A stretch of 37,495 nt of DNA from Candidatus Peribacteraceae bacterium (GTDB lineage Bacteria > Patescibacteriota > Gracilibacteria > Peribacterales > Peribacteraceae), in assembly GCA_013140485.1 (NCBI GenBank), contig JABFSS010000116.1, positions 1 to 37,495 on the forward strand, written 5' to 3'. Shown here piece after piece: positions 35,721 to 37,495 of the stretch (within the stretch, counting starts at the first letter, position 1; each line of letters begins with the position of its first letter). The translations under genes and the position numbers were made by a program. The notes under the pieces were generated by a model. That model saw only the letters and a list, made by a program, of their open reading frames with translations. It ran no database searches and had not been told where the DNA came from.

Positions 35721-36599
35721 TCAGGCGAAGAACGAGCTGAGTACGCGCATCACGGTTCGAAGATCGACGTACCGCTCATTGGAGCCAAGCAGCACGACGA
35801 GGTATTCGCGCTCGCCTTCTTTTATGAGCGTGAAAAGGCACTGCCGCGCGGCGAGCGTCGTGCCGGTTTTTCCCGCAAGAATGGCTCCACCCTTGGCGAG
35901 AAGCGCATGGGTGTGCTCAAGAGTGATACTGTGACCTGCTTTGCTCTTGATGGAGGCATGAGCCGTGGACATCCGGCTGCGAATATCGGGATTGCGCAGC
36001 GCGAACGCGGCGAGCCAGGCGATGTCGCGCGGCGTCGACCATTGCGCGGAATCGTCGAGCCCGCTGGGATTGGCGAAGGATGTGTTCGCGAGACCGAGCA
36101 TTTGGGCCCTAGCGTTCATCTCGGCAACGAATGCCGTATCGGAACCGCTGTGGAACCGCGCGAGCGCGTCGGCTGCGTCGTTGGCGGATGCGATGAGGAG
36201 CGCCGAGAGAAGATCGCCGACGGTGAAGCGCGAACCGGGCGGGAGGCGCACGGTGCTGCCGTCGATCTCGGCGATATCGCTGGGGATCACGACGATTTCA
36301 TTGAGTTCATGCGACTCGGCGATGATGATCGCGGTCATGATCTTGGTGAGACTCCCCACCGACCGGCGGCGGTCCGCGTTGCGCGCGAAGAGTTCTTGGC
36401 CGCTCTGCAAATCGAGAATCGTGACGCCCGACGCGGAGAGCCCTTTGGCAAGGCTGCGACCGGGGAAAAGCTTGCCTGCCGCGATGGCGGGGGGCGACAG
36501 CGGCACGTCGTGAATCGTCAGCGGGTTCGATCCCGCACCCGGGGCCACCGGAAGGAGCCCCATCAGGAAGACCGACAGGAGAAGATGTAAACTTTCCAT
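35721..36599 (-). CDS. D-alanyl-D-alanine carboxypeptidase (S11, DacA family)
   Basis: SVGSLTKIMTAIII (SxxK), SANDAADAL (SxN), GKTGTT (KTG). Confidence 0.94.
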   Translation of the reverse strand: MESLHLLLSVFLMGLLPVAPGAGSNPLTIHDVPLSPPAIAAGKLFPGRSLAKGLSASGVTILDLQSGQELFARNADRRRSVGSLTKIMTAIIIAESHELNEIVVIPSDIAEIDGSTVRLPPGSRFTVGDLLSALLIASANDAADALARFHSGSDTAFVAEMNARAQMLGLANTSFANPSGLDDSAQWSTPRDIAWLAAFALRNPDIRSRMSTAHASIKSKAGHSITLEHTHALLAKGGAILAGKTGTTLAARQCLFTLIKEGEREYLVVLLGSNERYVDLRTVMRVLSSFFA

Positions 36600-36682
36600 C
36601 CGGGGGATTCTAGCAGTCGAACCGCTATGGAGAACCAAAAGCAAGGGTTTTGTCTACCTTCGGACCTTAATGTCCGAACGGC

Positions 36683-37465
36683 CTATTTATACACGACTCT
36701 CCCAATCAGTCTCAGATCTACGTAGCTTTTCACATCCTTCAATTTCACGTTCTCCAGAAACGTCCGGAAGCGCTGCAGTTGGTCTTCGAGAGGAGAGCGG
36801 ACATCGAACCAGAAACTGATCGTTGGACCGTCGAGATGGAACTCGCGCGCGCGGAGGTAGACCGTCCGCGTGCGGATTTGCTGCCCGAACTCGAGCGTGA
36901 GCGCGTCTTCGGCCCGGCGCATGCGGTCGAGAAATTCGGGAGCCAGTAAGGGCATCATAGGAACCGGGCGGGCGCCCCAGTCGACGATGCGAATGACGGG
37001 GAGCGGCTGAGAGAGGGACGTATGCACGGTCGAGACGAGCAGTCCGTTCTCGGAGAGAAAATCCGTGGGGCGCGCCGCGACGATCGCACCCGAGCCCTGC
37101 GTGATCACGCTCCCCGATGACGTATCGGAACCGAGCGGCGGATCGATGACGACGCGCGCGACGAGAGGGACGACCGCGATGCGCACTTCGAGCTTCGAAA
37201 AATAATGCTTGCGCACGGTCACCTCGCTGGCATCGGGCACCACTTCGCGGATGTGCTGTCCGATCTCATTCGCCGAGACGAAGAGCAGGTGGCGCCCGTA
37301 GAACGGCGACAGCACCCGCAACACGGCGGGGAGATCGACGCGGCCTTCGGTGCGGACCACCTGGATTTCGCGCACATGCATGATGGGCGAAAAGAGGAAG
37401 AGGCAGACGACGAAGAGCGCCAGTCCCGCGGCCAGGAACTTCACCCACTGCTTCGCGCGCGCCAT
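36683..37465 (-). CDS. ftsQ: FtsQ/POTRA-type cell division protein (N-terminus may extend beyond the window)
   Basis: Single N-terminal TM helix followed by a POTRA-like region HVREIQVVRTEGRVDLPAVLRVLSPFYGRHLLFVSANEIGQHIREVVPDASEVTVRKHYFSKLEVRI. The frame stays open to the window edge. Confidence 0.75.
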   Translation of the reverse strand: MARAKQWVKFLAAGLALFVVCLFLFSPIMHVREIQVVRTEGRVDLPAVLRVLSPFYGRHLLFVSANEIGQHIREVVPDASEVTVRKHYFSKLEVRIAVVPLVARVVIDPPLGSDTSSGSVITQGSGAIVAARPTDFLSENGLLVSTVHTSLSQPLPVIRIVDWGARPVPMMPLLAPEFLDRMRRAEDALTLEFGQQIRTRTVYLRAREFHLDGPTISFWFDVRSPLEDQLQRFRTFLENVKLKDVKSYVDLRLIGRVVYK

Positions 37466-37495
37466 CCACTCTTCGAGAGCGCTGCGGAACCGGCG

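Noticed and set aside
34664-36590. 324-aa and 335-aa plus-strand ORFs
   Set aside because: Antisense to the M23 peptidase and D-Ala-D-Ala carboxypeptidase genes, which have intact catalytic motifs.

Overview
The window is bacterial chromosome, probably from a CPR/Patescibacteria (Peregrinibacteria/Peribacteria-like) genome; that lineage is inferred from gene content only. Gene order: rpoB (minus, 3' end outside the window); a ~1,795-aa secreted protein with 18 Cys/Asp-rich 'QCQDGIDNDGDG' units; a polyamine locus (aguA, aguB, a deoxyhypusine-synthase-like gene, and an alanine-racemase-fold decarboxylase); Fe/Mn superoxide dismutase divergent from a FemAB-like transferase; an SLH-domain S-layer protein; cysS; a short CsrA-like ORF; a methyltransferase; class I aldolase; yidC/rnpA; gatC/gatA; an HTH protein; a 560-aa protein with about 40 cysteines; a TrmB-like regulator; tRNA-Asp(GTC) followed by an AT-rich two-gene islet with a HEPN-like protein; then LysM/M23 peptidase, D-Ala-D-Ala carboxypeptidase and an FtsQ-like protein. 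The most interesting signals are: (1) palindromic or inverted repeat elements that sit inside conserved protein genes in frame (aguA, femAB), similar in concept to Rickettsia palindromic elements; (2) a three-copy hairpin family whose stems change in a compensatory way; (3) gene junctions marked by hairpins whose arms are short A/T-rich near-tandem repeats, with a different sequence at each locus; (4) a divergent CsrA-like protein with a CsrA-site-like hairpin at its 3' end; (5) a helically phased CTCCA array upstream of an HTH gene. All calls come from reading the sequence and the supplied ORF track; no searches were run.
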